Source of the DNA: AP-15 sp963788085
Lineage (GTDB): Bacteria > Pseudomonadota > Alphaproteobacteria > ATCC43930 > CGMCC-115725
Length of the DNA: 64,000 bases
NCBI GenBank assembly: GCA_963788085.1
Contig: CAWBFS010000009.1
Coordinates: 236,326-300,325, forward strand
Direction: 5' to 3'
Shown here: in pieces, positions 29,869 to 39,185 of the stretch
Layout of the letters: every line of letters starts with the position of its first letter
Position numbering within the stretch: the first letter of the stretch is position 1
Made by a program: the position numbers and the translations under genes
The notes under the pieces: generated by a model
What the model saw: only the letters and a program-made list of their open reading frames with translations
The model's database searches: none
Told to the model about the DNA's origin: nothing

Positions 29869-31017
29869 TTAGTTCATCAGGCCGTAGAATTTGCCGGCGT
29901 TCTCGCAGGTCATCTTGTAGGTGACCTCGGCCGGCAGATGCGCGAACTGCTCGTCGATGTACTTCTTCGACTCCGGCCACACGCCGTCGGGGTGCGGGAA
30001 GTCTGAGCCCCACATCAGGGTCTCGACGCCCATATCGTCGATCAGCTTGGTGCCGACCCGGTCGTATTGGAAGGTCGCGCGGCACTGGTTGCGCCAGTAC
30101 TCGCTCGGCAATTTTTTCAGCTTCAGATCCTGGTACTGGTCCTTGTACTCGAAATCCATGCGGTCGATGACATAGGGGATCCAGCCGATGCCGCTCTCGC
30201 CGAAGACGACGCGGATGTTCGGGAAGCGCTCGAACACCGCCGCACCCATCAAATCGGTCAGGATCGTCGCCAGGGTCATCTGGAACCGGCACAACCCGCT
30301 ATAGGTCATGCGGCGGGCGATAGCCGGGTCCAGCTGCTTGCGCAATTCGGGGTCGGTCGCCGGGAAAGTGTGGAAGTGCAGCGGCAATTGCGTTTCGTTG
30401 ACCGCCTCCCAGAGAGGATCCCACATCGGGTGCCACATCGGCGTCATGTGCCAGGAGCAGGACAGCTCGACGCCCTTCATGCCCAACTTGGCAACGCGGC
30501 GGACTTCCCGTGCAGCACCCTCGATGTTGTTGTAGGGCAAGCAGGCTAGGCCGATCATGCGGTCCGGATAGGTGCTGGAGAAGGCGTGCATGAAGTCGTT
30601 GTAGATGCGCAGCATCTCGTCGGCCGCTTCCGGGTCCTTCATCTTGGCGCAGGCGGCCAGTATGCCGTAGATGACCTCGGCGTCGACGCCGTCGCGGTCC
30701 ATGTCCTTGACCCGCAGATGCGGGTCGCCCGGCCGGCGCAGGCCCTTTTCGAAATAGTCTTTGTACAGACCGGCCTCGGCCATCTTGTCGGCGCGCAATT
30801 GCTTGCCCGGAACCCACGGCGTGCCGGTCGCGCCAACGCCGCCGCACAGGCCGTACTCAGCACCGCTAGTGTCGGTCCAGCGCTGCACCCCGTCCGAATT
30901 CTCGGCGACGTAGGGCATCTTGTCGTGGAGCTTGCTCGACGCGTTCGACGTGAACAGATCGGGCGGGAGCCAGAGCATGTCCAGATGACAATCGGCCGAT
31001 ATTCGCCGGTACTGCAT
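29869..31017 (-). CDS. amidohydrolase family protein (Amidohydro_2)
   Basis: 382 residues. ISADCHLDMLWLPPDLF replaces the usual D-x-H start with D-C-H. Other blocks are RVKDMDRDGVDAEVIYGILA, LACLPYNNIEGAAREVRR, LHFHTFPA, VVFGESGIGWIPYVIDRMD and MWGSDFPHPDGVWPESKKYI with the final metal-site Asp. It has the fold of 5-carboxyvanillate/gamma-resorcylate-type decarboxylases; the substrate is unknown. A distant paralogue of the enzyme at 8581-9702, and like it in a region with an acyl-CoA-dehydrogenase-fold gene, suggesting degradation of aromatic compounds. Confidence 0.85.
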   Translation of the reverse strand: MQYRRISADCHLDMLWLPPDLFTSNASSKLHDKMPYVAENSDGVQRWTDTSGAEYGLCGGVGATGTPWVPGKQLRADKMAEAGLYKDYFEKGLRRPGDPHLRVKDMDRDGVDAEVIYGILAACAKMKDPEAADEMLRIYNDFMHAFSSTYPDRMIGLACLPYNNIEGAAREVRRVAKLGMKGVELSCSWHMTPMWHPMWDPLWEAVNETQLPLHFHTFPATDPELRKQLDPAIARRMTYSGLCRFQMTLATILTDLMGAAVFERFPNIRVVFGESGIGWIPYVIDRMDFEYKDQYQDLKLKKLPSEYWRNQCRATFQYDRVGTKLIDDMGVETLMWGSDFPHPDGVWPESKKYIDEQFAHLPAEVTYKMTCENAGKFYGLMN

Positions 31018-31201
31018 AACGCACCCTCCGCTCTAGTTGGACCCGGGCAGGGTCGATCAGGTATACGTTTCCCAGATCAATCTATCGGAGGCGCGAACCG
31101 GCCACCTACGCCGATCTGCGCAGGTCTCCGATGCAGGGGGCTCAACCCTGGGGTAAGGCGGCGGTGCCGCAACTGGATGGTGGGGGGAGTCGGAGTCGGC
31201 G

Positions 31202-32311
31202 ATGAGAGTTTTGGTCACCGGCGGCGCCGGGTTTATCGGCTCGGCGGTCTGCCGGTTGCTGGTCGGCGAACTAGGCGCCACCGTTCTCAATGTCGACAAG
31301 CTGACCTACTCGGCGAATTTGACGTCTTTGCGCGCGATCGAGGGCCATCCGCGTTATGCGTTTCGCCAAGCCGACATCTGCGACCGCGCGGCGATTGCCG
31401 ACATATTCCGAGAATTCGAGCCTGATTCGGTGCTGCACCTCGCCGCAGAATCGCATGTCGACCGCTCGATCGACGGTCCCGCGGCATTCATCGCGACCAA
31501 TATCGAGGGGACCTATGTTCTGGTGGAAATCGCGCTCGCCTACTGGCAACGGCTTCCGGCAAAGCGGGCCAAACGGTTCCGCTTTCACCACGTCTCGACC
31601 GACGAAGTCTTCGGTTCGCTGGGGGCCGTCGGAAAATTCACCGAAACGACCGCCTATCGGCCGAACTCGCCTTATTCGGCGACAAAAGCGGCTTCCGACC
31701 ACCTGGTTCGCGCCTGGCACGAGACCTTTGGGTTGCCGATCGTGGTCAGCAACTGCTCGAATAATTACGGGCCCTACCATTTTCCCGAAAAACTGATCCC
31801 GCTCGCCATTCTGAAAGCGCTGCACGGCGAGGCGATCCCGGTCTACGGCAAGGGCGACAATGTCCGCGACTGGCTCTATGTCGAGGACCACGCCCGTGCC
31901 CTGTTCACGATCCTGAGCGAGGGCAGGGTCGGGGACTGTTATAATATTGGTGGGAATGCCGAGCGGACCAATCTGGACGTCGTCACGTCGATCTGCCGAT
32001 TGCTCGACAAAATGCTGCCGGGTTCGGTGAATCGGCCGCATGAGCTGCTGATCACGTTTGTCGCAGACCGGCCGGGGCATGACCGGCGCTACGCTATGGA
32101 CACCACCAAGATCGGGCGCGAGTTGCGCTGGATACCCCGCGAAACCTTCGACAGCGGCCTGCGAAAGACCGTCGCGTGGTATCTCGAGAACCGTTGGTGG
32201 TGGGAGGAAATCTGGGCGCGCCGATACCATGGGCAGCGCCTTGGAATGGCCGCGAGCCCGCCGCCAAATGCGTCCCGCGCAAAGTGCGGCTTGCCTCGGG
32301 CGGATCAATGA
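31202..32311 (+). CDS. rfbB: dTDP-glucose 4,6-dehydratase
   Basis: 369 residues, an extended SDR enzyme that converts dTDP-glucose to dTDP-4-keto-6-deoxyglucose. The Rossmann motif VTGGAGFIGSAVCRLL is followed by AAESHVDRSIDGPAAFI, the catalytic HVSTDEVFGSLG (Thr-Asp-Glu), YSATKAASDHLVRAW (Tyr-x3-Lys) and SNCSNNYGPYHFPEKLIPLA. The last 25 residues (after RRYHGQRL) are an unusual Pro/Ala-rich tail. It starts the nucleotide-sugar group that continues with wecC, wecB and the epimerase at 37535. Confidence 0.92.
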   Translation: MRVLVTGGAGFIGSAVCRLLVGELGATVLNVDKLTYSANLTSLRAIEGHPRYAFRQADICDRAAIADIFREFEPDSVLHLAAESHVDRSIDGPAAFIATNIEGTYVLVEIALAYWQRLPAKRAKRFRFHHVSTDEVFGSLGAVGKFTETTAYRPNSPYSATKAASDHLVRAWHETFGLPIVVSNCSNNYGPYHFPEKLIPLAILKALHGEAIPVYGKGDNVRDWLYVEDHARALFTILSEGRVGDCYNIGGNAERTNLDVVTSICRLLDKMLPGSVNRPHELLITFVADRPGHDRRYAMDTTKIGRELRWIPRETFDSGLRKTVAWYLENRWWWEEIWARRYHGQRLGMAASPPPNASRAKCGLPRADQ

Positions 32312-32350
32312 GGGAATAGAGGCTTGGCGTTGGTCAGGAGGATCGACACT

Positions 32351-32653
32351 GTGCGCATGCTCGCTTTCGCCGGTCTCGTCTTTCTCGGCGGGTGCAACGA
32401 CCAGGTGCGGGTCGTTAGTTTCACGGCCGATCCGGCCGGCACCTTTGTCTTTACCGCGCAGACCAATACGGTGATGACGGCGAACGACGACGGTGAGGCC
32501 GAGCAGATTCGGCGCGACTGGCTCGCCGAAGAGCTCAGCGCCCATGGAATGTGCTCTGCCGGATACGTCGTCGAAATCCGGCGTCTCGTGGAGCCGCCGG
32601 ACGCGCCATCCACTAACGCGCACGACGTCGTCTATTCCGGGCGCTGTCTTTAA
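32351..32653 (+). CDS. small lipoprotein of unknown function
   Basis: 100 residues from GTG 32351, chosen because AGGAGG lies nine bases upstream. VRMLAFAGLVFLGGC is a lipoprotein signal. The mature part has two Cys (GMCSAGYVVE, YSGRCL) and a FTAQTNTVMTANDDGEAEQI stretch that could be a small folded domain. No family recognised. It overlaps the stop of the convergent cupin gene by four bases. Confidence 0.55.
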   Translation: MRMLAFAGLVFLGGCNDQVRVVSFTADPAGTFVFTAQTNTVMTANDDGEAEQIRRDWLAEELSAHGMCSAGYVVEIRRLVEPPDAPSTNAHDVVYSGRCL

Positions 32654-33183
32654 TCCGAGACGGCGCGCCAACGCTCGATGAGAGGCCCCGGCTTGCCGTA
32701 GACCGGATCCGAGGCGGGCAGCGCTACCTTGGGGATATTGCGCAGCGCCCGCTCACGCTGCTGTGCGGCCGGGGTGCACATGTCCGGGTTCTTGCCGCCC
32801 GGGTAGGCGCCGACCACCACGAGATCGGGGCTGGCTCCCTCGTTCTTGTGAGCAACGCCGGCCGGGATCACGACGACGTCGCCGGCGTGCAGCTCCACCG
32901 TTATGCCGTCCTCGCCGCCGAGCCGCACCCGAACCGACCCGGCCGCGATGCCGAGCACCTCGTGCGCGGTGCTGTGATAATGGTGGTGCGCGTAGATACC
33001 GTTGCGCCAAGCGCCGCTCCAGCCGTGATCGGCGAACAACGCTTCGCAGTCGGCGGCGCACCGGGGACCGGTTTCCAGCGCCGCGCGGTAAACGATCAGC
33101 GGCAGCCACGGGTTGTTCGGTACGCGCCCGTCATCGGCAAAAAAGTGCTCCTCGATCGTCAGGGCGTCCGGGGGGTTCGGCAT
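32650..33183 (-). CDS. cupin-domain protein
   Basis: 177 residues from ATG 33183 (MPNPPDALTIEEHFFADDGR). A single cupin barrel is seen: GIYAHHHYHSTAHEVLGIAA carries the first metal-binding motif (H-x-H and Glu), and HAGDVVVIPAGVAHKNEG the second His. Likely a cytoplasmic metal-dependent enzyme or binding protein; members of this subgroup are uncharacterised. Confidence 0.8.
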   Translation of the reverse strand: MPNPPDALTIEEHFFADDGRVPNNPWLPLIVYRAALETGPRCAADCEALFADHGWSGAWRNGIYAHHHYHSTAHEVLGIAAGSVRVRLGGEDGITVELHAGDVVVIPAGVAHKNEGASPDLVVVGAYPGGKNPDMCTPAAQQRERALRNIPKVALPASDPVYGKPGPLIERWRAVSD

Positions 33184-33385
33184 GGAGTGCCCTTCCATAG
33201 GATGATTTGCAGCGTTTATATAAGATTCACCGTTTAATCAAGACAACGCAGCCAAGTTGTTAACTACGATAAGATCTGGAACCGCTTGCCAAGTTGATCT
33301 TACTCCCGTATCACAGGCGTCGTCGCATATTGGGCTCCGCGGCAGTGCCCAGGCGAGAATCTCTTTCATTTTCGGGCGCCGAGTG

Positions 33386-34648
33386 ATGGACTACCCGATC
33401 AAGACCGTGTGCGTCGTCGGTCTCGGTTATATCGGCTTGCCGACTGCCGCGACTTTGGCGAGCCGCGGCATCGATGTGATCGGCGTCGACATAAACCCTC
33501 GAGTCGTCGAAGCGGTAAATGCCGGGCAGACCTATTTCTCCGAACCCGATCTCGACATGCTCTTGCGCGCCGCGACGACATTGCGGAAATTGCGCGCCAC
33601 CGCGCAGCCCGAGGCCGCTGATGCCTTCGTGATCGCCGTCCCGACGCCGTTCCGCGAGGATCGCTCACCCAATCTCGATTATATCGACCTGGCGGCAGAC
33701 GCGATCGCGCCCGCTCTCGTCTCGGGCAATGTCGTGATTTTGGAGTCGACGTCTCCGGTGGGAACCACCGAGCGGTTGGCCTGCCGGCTGGCGCGGCTAC
33801 GCCCGGATCTGCGCTTTCCACCGACGCGGCACTCGGAGCCGCTCGATGTACATGTGGCGCATTGCCCGGAGCGCGTGCTTCCCGGGCGAATGGTCCGCGA
33901 GCTGATCGAGAACGATCGCATCATCGGTGGGATGACCGAAGCCTGCGCCGAGCATGCCGAAGCGGTCTACCGCGTTTTTCTCCAGGCGAAGGTATTCCGC
34001 ACCGATGCGGCGACGGCCGAACTGGTCAAGCTCGTCGAGAATGCCTCGCGCGATGTCAACATCGCGTTCGCCAACGAGCTGTCGCTGATCTGCGACCAGC
34101 TCGGCCTCAATGTGTGGCACGTCATCGAACTCGCCAATCGCCATCCCCGCGTCTCGATCCTCCAGCCGGGACCAGGGGTCGGCGGGCACTGCATCGCCGT
34201 CGACCCGTGGTTCATCATTTCGTCGGCGCCGGAGCGGACGCGGCTGATCCGCACGGCTCGCGAAGTCAACGACGCCAAGCCAAAGTTTGTCGTCTCGCAG
34301 ATCCGGGAGCGAGCCGAGCGGTTCAAGCGACCCGTCGTCGCCTGTTTGGGTCTGACCTACAAGCCTGATGTCGATGACACGCGGGAGAGCCCGGCGATCG
34401 CGATCGCGGCGCAACTGGCGCGCGCCGGGCAAGAGCGGATCCTCGTCGCCGATCCGAACCTGAGTGGGCTCCCCGAAGAACTCGCCCTGCTTCCCAACGT
34501 GTCGTTCTGCGAGACGCTCGAGGCCGTACGCCAGGCCGACATCGTGGCCCTTCTGGTGGCCCATTCGCCGTTCCGCAAGATCCCGCGCGAGGAGTTGATG
34601 CGCCGCGTCGTGATCGACGCGACCGGGCTGACCTATCAATATGCCTAG
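33386..34648 (+). CDS. wecC: UDP-N-acetyl-D-mannosamine dehydrogenase
   Basis: 420 residues from ATG 33386; the long in-frame extension to 33257 is not family-like. UDP-sugar dehydrogenase architecture: KTVCVVGLGYIGLPTAATLA (NAD site), VAHCPERVLPGR, ELVKLVENASRDVNIAFANE and GPGVGGHCIAVDPWF with the catalytic Cys, then a C-terminal domain with CLGLTYKPDVDDTRESPA. Oxidises UDP-ManNAc to UDP-ManNAcA, a precursor of surface polysaccharides. The partner epimerase wecB lies 48 bases downstream. Confidence 0.92.
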   Translation: MDYPIKTVCVVGLGYIGLPTAATLASRGIDVIGVDINPRVVEAVNAGQTYFSEPDLDMLLRAATTLRKLRATAQPEAADAFVIAVPTPFREDRSPNLDYIDLAADAIAPALVSGNVVILESTSPVGTTERLACRLARLRPDLRFPPTRHSEPLDVHVAHCPERVLPGRMVRELIENDRIIGGMTEACAEHAEAVYRVFLQAKVFRTDAATAELVKLVENASRDVNIAFANELSLICDQLGLNVWHVIELANRHPRVSILQPGPGVGGHCIAVDPWFIISSAPERTRLIRTAREVNDAKPKFVVSQIRERAERFKRPVVACLGLTYKPDVDDTRESPAIAIAAQLARAGQERILVADPNLSGLPEELALLPNVSFCETLEAVRQADIVALLVAHSPFRKIPREELMRRVVIDATGLTYQYA

Positions 34649-34696
34649 CCTCGCGTGGCCAGGTTGATTGCGCCCACGTAGGACGGCTCGCGTAAC

Positions 34697-35840
34697 ATGA
34701 AGCTGTTGTTTGTTTTCGGGACGCGGCCCGAGGCCATCAAGCTCGCGCCGCTTTTATTGGAATTGTCGGGCCGGCCGAGTTTCGACTGCAAGATATGCGT
34801 CACCGGACAGCACCGCGAGATGTTGAGCCAGGTCCTCGACCTTTTCGAGCTGCGGCCGGACTGGAACCTCGATTTGATGCGGCCAAACCAGGATCTCGCC
34901 TATTTGACCGGCGCCGTATTATCCAGAGTCGGTGAAGTCCTCGATGTCTTTCGGCCCGATCGGATGATCGTGCAAGGTGACACGACCACGACTTTTGCCG
35001 GGGCGCTCGCGGCCTTCTACCACCGCATCCCGGTGGCTCACGTCGAGGCCGGCCTGCGCACGGACAACATCTATTCGCCCTGGCCCGAAGAAGTGAACCG
35101 GAGGCTCGTAACCCACATCGCCGATTTGCACTTTGCCCCGACCACACGGGCACGAGAGAATTTGCGGCGGGAAGGGATCGGCCGCGACCGGATCTTCGTC
35201 ACCGGCAATACCGGGATCGATGCGCTGCTGCGGATCGCCGCTTTGCTGGATAACCGGCCAGACCTGCGTTCCCGATGCGCTGCCGTCCTGCCTGCACATT
35301 TCGCGGGCAGGCGAATGATTCTGATGACGGGCCACCGGCGCGAAAGCTTCGACGGCGGGATCGCCCGCGTTTGCCGCGCAATGGCGCGGATCGCCGACAG
35401 AGGCGATACCGCGGTTGTCTTTCCGGTACATCGAAATCCCAGCGTCCGCCAAGCGATCGAGCCGCTTCGCCGGCACGCGAACGTGCTGCTCACCGAGCCC
35501 GTCGACTATCCCGAGTTGGTGTTTCTGCTGAAACGCTGCCATCTTGTGATCACCGATTTCAGGCGGGATTCAGGAGGAGGCACCATCCTTTGGGAAACCG
35601 GTGCTGGTTACCCGGGAAACAACTGAACGCCCGGAGGCCATGGAACTTGGGCTCGCCAAATTGGTAGGCACCGACGAGGAGCTGCTCTTTTCCGAGATGA
35701 CGGAGTTGCTCGAAGATCCGGATGTCTATTCGCGGATGAGCCGGGTAGCGAACCCCTACGGGGATGGCCGCGCGAGCTGTCGGATCGCACTGCAGCTGAT
35801 GGCCGAAGCCGGCACGCCGCGTTCGAAGGCGGCTTGTTAG
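34697..35840 (+). pseudogene. wecB: UDP-N-acetylglucosamine 2-epimerase, one frameshift
   Basis: MKLLFVFGTRPEAIKLAPLL, GDTTTTFAGALAAFYHRIPV and HVEAGLRTDNIYSPWPEEVN are standard WecB blocks. At LVITD an extra T (near 35552) shifts the frame to a stop at 35626. Removing it restores DSGGIQEEAPSFGKPVLVTR and the remaining 80 residues to the stop at 35840. The enzyme would supply UDP-ManNAc to WecC. The single T insertion in an otherwise perfect gene is a likely sequencing error; if real, UDP-ManNAc supply is lost. Confidence 0.85.
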
Positions 35841-36007
35841 CCGACGACCGAAGCCAGCGAGGCAACGGCAGCCCATATCGCCACCCATAACCCGAGCGAC
35901 AACGCTAAGACCAGCAGCAGCGAGGTTCGCCTGCTGAGTCGCGGGGCTTCGAAATTTGTCGTTTTTTCCGGGGGCAGAGCAGATCTCGGGGCAATGCTGA
36001 CATCCAT
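35837..36007 (-). CDS. small single-pass membrane protein
   Basis: 56 residues from ATG 36007, preceded by GGGAG. The N-terminal half is polar (MDVSIAPRSALPPEKTTNFE); the C-terminal half is one membrane helix (LLLVLALSLGLWVAIWAAVA). Its stop overlaps that of convergent wecB. The function is unknown. Confidence 0.5.
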   Translation of the reverse strand: MDVSIAPRSALPPEKTTNFEAPRLSRRTSLLLVLALSLGLWVAIWAAVASLASVVG

Positions 36008-36052
36008 CGGATTCTCCCTCCCGGTGATTGGGTTAGCGAGGTCTGGCCGCAC

Positions 36053-36387
36053 GACTTCGTCGCGCCGCCCGTCGGTCGGGTTAGTCTCGCCAGTGCCGCG
36101 TCAAGCGCCTGTCCGAGACAGCGTCAAGATCTTGTCCTTCAGAAATGCTGCGCTTTGAAAGCGAGCAGCGGAGATTTGTCCGAATCCGTCGGTGTTCGCC
36201 CGTTGGGCCGTGATCCTTGTATTAAGGAAAAATCAATATCCGTTAATGAACACTTTAAGTATGCGGAGTTGCCTGGTTGTATTGGCAAATCTGAGATAAA
36301 ATTGGAGAAAATCCCGAATGATGTTTCTTGCCCATCCCGTGAATTTGCTTACAGTCCTACCGACGCCAACGCTATCGATTGAGAAAA
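36053..36387. other. AT-richer intergenic region
   Basis: Composition drops well below the window average. A 75-codon open frame at 36155-36382 has no ribosome binding site or recognisable features, so no gene is called. Confidence 0.35.
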
Positions 36388-36552
36388 ATGATCCAAAGCA
36401 ATTCTTCCTACCGCGATTATCGGGTAAGTGAGGGAGTGGAGTTCGGCAGAGATCGGTTGCCGGTGGGCCCTGCTCTTTTTACTGTCTTCGGACTGTCTTT
36501 GCTCGGATGGGCTGTCGTGCTCGTCCCGCTTGTCGCAATCCTGCACCACTGA
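36388..36552 (+). CDS. 54-residue single-pass membrane protein
   Basis: ATG 36388 to TGA 36552. A polar N-terminus (MIQSNSSYRDYRVSEGVEFG) is followed by one convincing membrane helix (ALFTVFGLSLLGWAVVLVPL). Short proteins of this shape are common in alphaproteobacteria and often missed. Supported only by reading-frame structure and hydropathy. Confidence 0.4.
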   Translation: MIQSNSSYRDYRVSEGVEFGRDRLPVGPALFTVFGLSLLGWAVVLVPLVAILHH

Positions 36553-36554
36553 GC

Positions 36555-36600
36555 GGCAGACGGGGATAGAACCCGCGACTTGGTTTGGCGCTGGCGAGAA
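36555..36600 (-). other. possible tRNA remnant
   Basis: GGGGATAGAACCCGCGACTTG resembles (in antisense) the T arm and variable region of a tRNA, but the T-loop consensus is broken and no acceptor or anticodon stem can be paired. It may be the footprint of an old tRNA-targeting integration. Confidence 0.25.
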
Positions 36601-36622
36601 TGTCGAGGGCGGTGTCCGTCAA

Positions 36623-37120
36623 CTATTCTGTTCGGTAACCCCAAGCGCGGATCTGTGCCATTCCCGCCTGAAACCCTTTCGGGGTGAGACTGAAGCTGAA
36701 CTCCCCCTTCTCCGTGTAGACGTCGATCAGTACAAGCGACCCGATTTTGAGTTGCTTTAACGCAGCCAGCGCCTGCATGCTCGGGAAAACGCAGTAGCGC
36801 GCTTCCCTGCACTCGATGGGCGGGTTCTTGTCAATTCTAAGGACTGCCCTGGTCGGAAAAGGTTCTCCGACAATCCCCATATTCCCAGTCTGAAGCATGA
36901 CGACGAGCGCGAACGAGCCCCTCGGAGCGCCTCGGGTTTGCCAAAACGGCACCGTGATCGCGCAGTCCGGAGCACCAATTCCGGGAGCGGAATCGCATTC
37001 GGTGACCCACTCGTCGGCTCGGAACTTCTGTCCTGCGACAGCCCCTGGGGCGCCCGCCATTTGAACGCAACAGGTAAGTAAGACGACCAGGGCGGTATGA
37101 AATCTTCTGCGGCGCGTCAT
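36623..37120 (-). CDS. IalB-like (invasion-associated locus B) exported protein
   Basis: 165 residues from ATG 37120; the extension to 37270 would bury the signal peptide. Signal: MTRRRRFHTALVVLLTCCVQ, cleavage near GAVAGQ. The mature part shows the IalB pattern: WVTECDSAPGIGAPDCAITV with two Cys, GSFALVVMLQTGNMGIVGEP, and VLRIDKNPPIECREARYCVF with two more. Periplasmic; the family was named in Bartonella but is general in alphaproteobacteria and its biochemical role is unclear. Confidence 0.65.
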   Translation of the reverse strand: MTRRRRFHTALVVLLTCCVQMAGAPGAVAGQKFRADEWVTECDSAPGIGAPDCAITVPFWQTRGAPRGSFALVVMLQTGNMGIVGEPFPTRAVLRIDKNPPIECREARYCVFPSMQALAALKQLKIGSLVLIDVYTEKGEFSFSLTPKGFQAGMAQIRAWGYRTE

Positions 37121-37534
37121 CTCATGCCGTCTCGCCGCCCCTACGATCTCGAAATTCCCAGACCCTTCGGTTCTACAATATAAGTCCTCGCCAATGATTT
37201 CAGCTTTGTTAACCTTGGGCCTGACGGAGCCCCTGAAAGAGGAGGCTGCGCATCCCCCTGTCAGCGCCAATGTTTACAGTCTCTTAACCCTTTGAAATCA
37301 ATGGTTTTTGGTTCCAGTTAACTATAATTCCGCTTTTCAAGCGATCAAAACAGCGTTATGCGTGTGGGCCGACCTGAGAAAGCAGGACTGAACCGGTCGC
37401 TGATAATCGGCGAATAATGCACTGGCTCGCCAATGGCAACCCCGAGGGCCGATCGGCGTCCCCGTCGGACCCTTCAGAGTGAACCCCCTGATTTCGTCGA
37501 CACTAACGGTTTTGCAACAGCTTAGGGATCTCGG
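37121..37534. other. divergent intergenic region
   Basis: About 410 bases between the divergent IalB-like gene and the epimerase gene. No open frame with coding character; it presumably holds both promoters, but no strong consensus was found. Confidence 0.35.
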
Positions 37535-38494
37535 ATGGCCTGCTTTCTCGTGACCGGCGGTGCTGGCTTCCTGGGTTCGCACTTGGTCGACGCGTTGTTG
37601 AGGCAGGGACATCTGGTACGCGTTCTCGACGATCTGTCGAGCGGACACCGCCATAACCTGCCGCGGCAAATCCAATTTCTGCACGGGGACATCACCGATC
37701 CGACGACTGTCGAAGAGGCTTTCGAGGGCATCAATGCCTGTTTTCACTTGGCTGCAATTGCTTCTGTCGTGCGCTCCAACCGCGAGTGGTTGCGCACGCA
37801 CGAAGTCAACCTCACCGGCACGCTCAACATTTTGAATCAAGCACGGATTTTGCGGCGCCGGCGAGAAATCCCCATCGTTTACGCCTCGTCGGCGGCTATC
37901 TATGGCGATTGCGCTTTCGTTCCAATCGGAGAAGACACTCCCGTTGCGCCGCGCAGTGCCTATGGCGCAGACAAGCGCGCATGTGAGCTGCATGCGCGCG
38001 TCGCCGGCGCGGTGCACGAAATCGCAACCGTCGGATTGCGGTTCTTCAACCTGTATGGCCCCCGGCAAAACGCTCAGTCGCCGTATTCCGGCGTTATCGC
38101 GGTTTTTGCCGATCGGCTCAGGCTCGGTGAACCCGTCGAAATCTTTGGCGACGGAGGGCAGGTTCGCGACTTCACCTATGTCGAGGATGCCGTCGGCGCG
38201 CTCCACCGCGCTTTGACCGCAGCGAGCACCAGCGCTCCGGTCTTCAACATCTGCACCGGCAAGGGCACCAGCGTGCGGGCCCTCGCCGAAACCATGGCTG
38301 AATTGTACCAAACCGATATTACCGCATACTACAGCCCGGCGCGATCGGGTGAAGTGCGAATTTCGGTGGGGGATCCACGCCGTGCCGCCGATCAGCTCGG
38401 CTTCAGAGCCGAGACGGCGCTGGCAGATGGTCTTGCAATCACCCTCGATTTGGCGCGCGCTCGCTTCGAACTGGAGCCACGGGTTGTCGCCTAA
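37535..38494 (+). CDS. NAD-dependent UDP-sugar epimerase/dehydratase (UDP-GlcNAc 4-epimerase-like)
   Basis: 319 residues, an extended SDR: FLVTGGAGFLGSHLVDALLR (NAD site), HLAAIASVVRSNREWLRTHE, IVYASSAAIYGD (catalytic Ser), SAYGADKRACELHAR (Tyr-x3-Lys) and FFNLYGPRQNAQSPYSGVIA, which is typical of WbpP/UDP-GlcNAc 4-epimerases. It should interconvert UDP-GlcNAc/UDP-GalNAc or UDP-Glc/UDP-Gal. Third member of the polysaccharide sugar set, although separated from wecB by 1.7 kb. Confidence 0.85.
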   Translation: MACFLVTGGAGFLGSHLVDALLRQGHLVRVLDDLSSGHRHNLPRQIQFLHGDITDPTTVEEAFEGINACFHLAAIASVVRSNREWLRTHEVNLTGTLNILNQARILRRRREIPIVYASSAAIYGDCAFVPIGEDTPVAPRSAYGADKRACELHARVAGAVHEIATVGLRFFNLYGPRQNAQSPYSGVIAVFADRLRLGEPVEIFGDGGQVRDFTYVEDAVGALHRALTAASTSAPVFNICTGKGTSVRALAETMAELYQTDITAYYSPARSGEVRISVGDPRRAADQLGFRAETALADGLAITLDLARARFELEPRVVA

Positions 38495-38549
38495 ACCGGG
38501 CTGATCCGCGGCGCTCGACCGCCTGGGGCTTCTCCCAGCATGGCGATCG

Positions 38550-38626
38550 TGGCGACCCCGGCAGGATTCGAACCTGCGACCACTCGCTTAGAAGGCGAGT
38601 GCTCTATCCAGCTGAGCTACGGGGTC
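38550..38626 (-). tRNA. tRNA-Arg (TCT)
   Basis: 77 nt including an encoded CCA. The cloverleaf pairs fully: acceptor GACCCCG/CGGGGTC, anticodon stem CTCGC/GCGAG with loop CTTCTAA giving anticodon TCT, and T arm GCAGG TTCGAAT CCTGC. Confidence 0.95.
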
Positions 38627-38666
38627 ATTGCGTCCGCTTCGCTCCGGCAAAGCGCTCAAGAACGGG

Positions 38667-38963
38667 TCAGTTGCGAATGCGGTCGTAGCGGAAATTATCC
38701 GCATAGCTCTTCGGCTTCTCAGTGCGTTCGTGCGGCCGAATTGTTGTGTAATCGAGATCGTTTTTGGTCGCGAAGGCCACCGCCTCCTCCATTGTCTCGA
38801 AATGCAACTGCACCTCGTTCGATGTATCTTCGGCGCTGATCCATCCCATCAGGGCCTCGGGCTGGCGGCGCGTCGCCGGTTCGTAGGCGAGCACCCATTT
38901 TCGGGCTCGCGCTCCGGATTGCATTGCCGTTTTTGCCGGCTTGAAAATTCGTGCCCGCGCCAT
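38667..38963 (-). CDS. NADH dehydrogenase accessory subunit, NDUFS4-like (ETC complex I subunit)
   Basis: 98 residues, the full length of this family. MARARIFKPAKTAMQSGARA, WVLAYEPATRRQPEALMGWI and VQLHFETMEEAVAFATKNDL match the mitochondrial 18-kDa (AQDQ/NDUFS4) complex I subunit, which is restricted to alphaproteobacteria and mitochondria. It binds the peripheral arm of complex I on the cytoplasmic side. It sits between two tRNA genes. Confidence 0.92.
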   Translation of the reverse strand: MARARIFKPAKTAMQSGARARKWVLAYEPATRRQPEALMGWISAEDTSNEVQLHFETMEEAVAFATKNDLDYTTIRPHERTEKPKSYADNFRYDRIRN

Positions 38964-39014
38964 CAGCCTGCTTTCCCGATCCGTTCAAACCTTTCCCGAA
39001 GGGCGTCCCCGAAG

Positions 39015-39091
<77 letters not shown>

Positions 39092-39185
39092 CCGCGAAGG
39101 CCCGCGTCCTTCTAGTGGTTTTGTGGTCATCGAGCAAGGTCATGGGCTCGAAAGACAATGAATTCACCGGTTTCGGGTCGGACCG

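Noticed and set aside
35540..35560. Programmed frameshift in wecB
   Set aside because: The shift is one extra T in a short run, with no slippery heptamer or downstream structure, and WecB is not known to use frameshifting.
36155..36382. 75-codon plus-strand frame
   Set aside because: No ribosome binding site, no hydropathy or motif pattern, and atypical codon choice.
37337..38311. 324-codon minus-strand frame opposite the epimerase
   Set aside because: Antisense shadow of a clear SDR enzyme.
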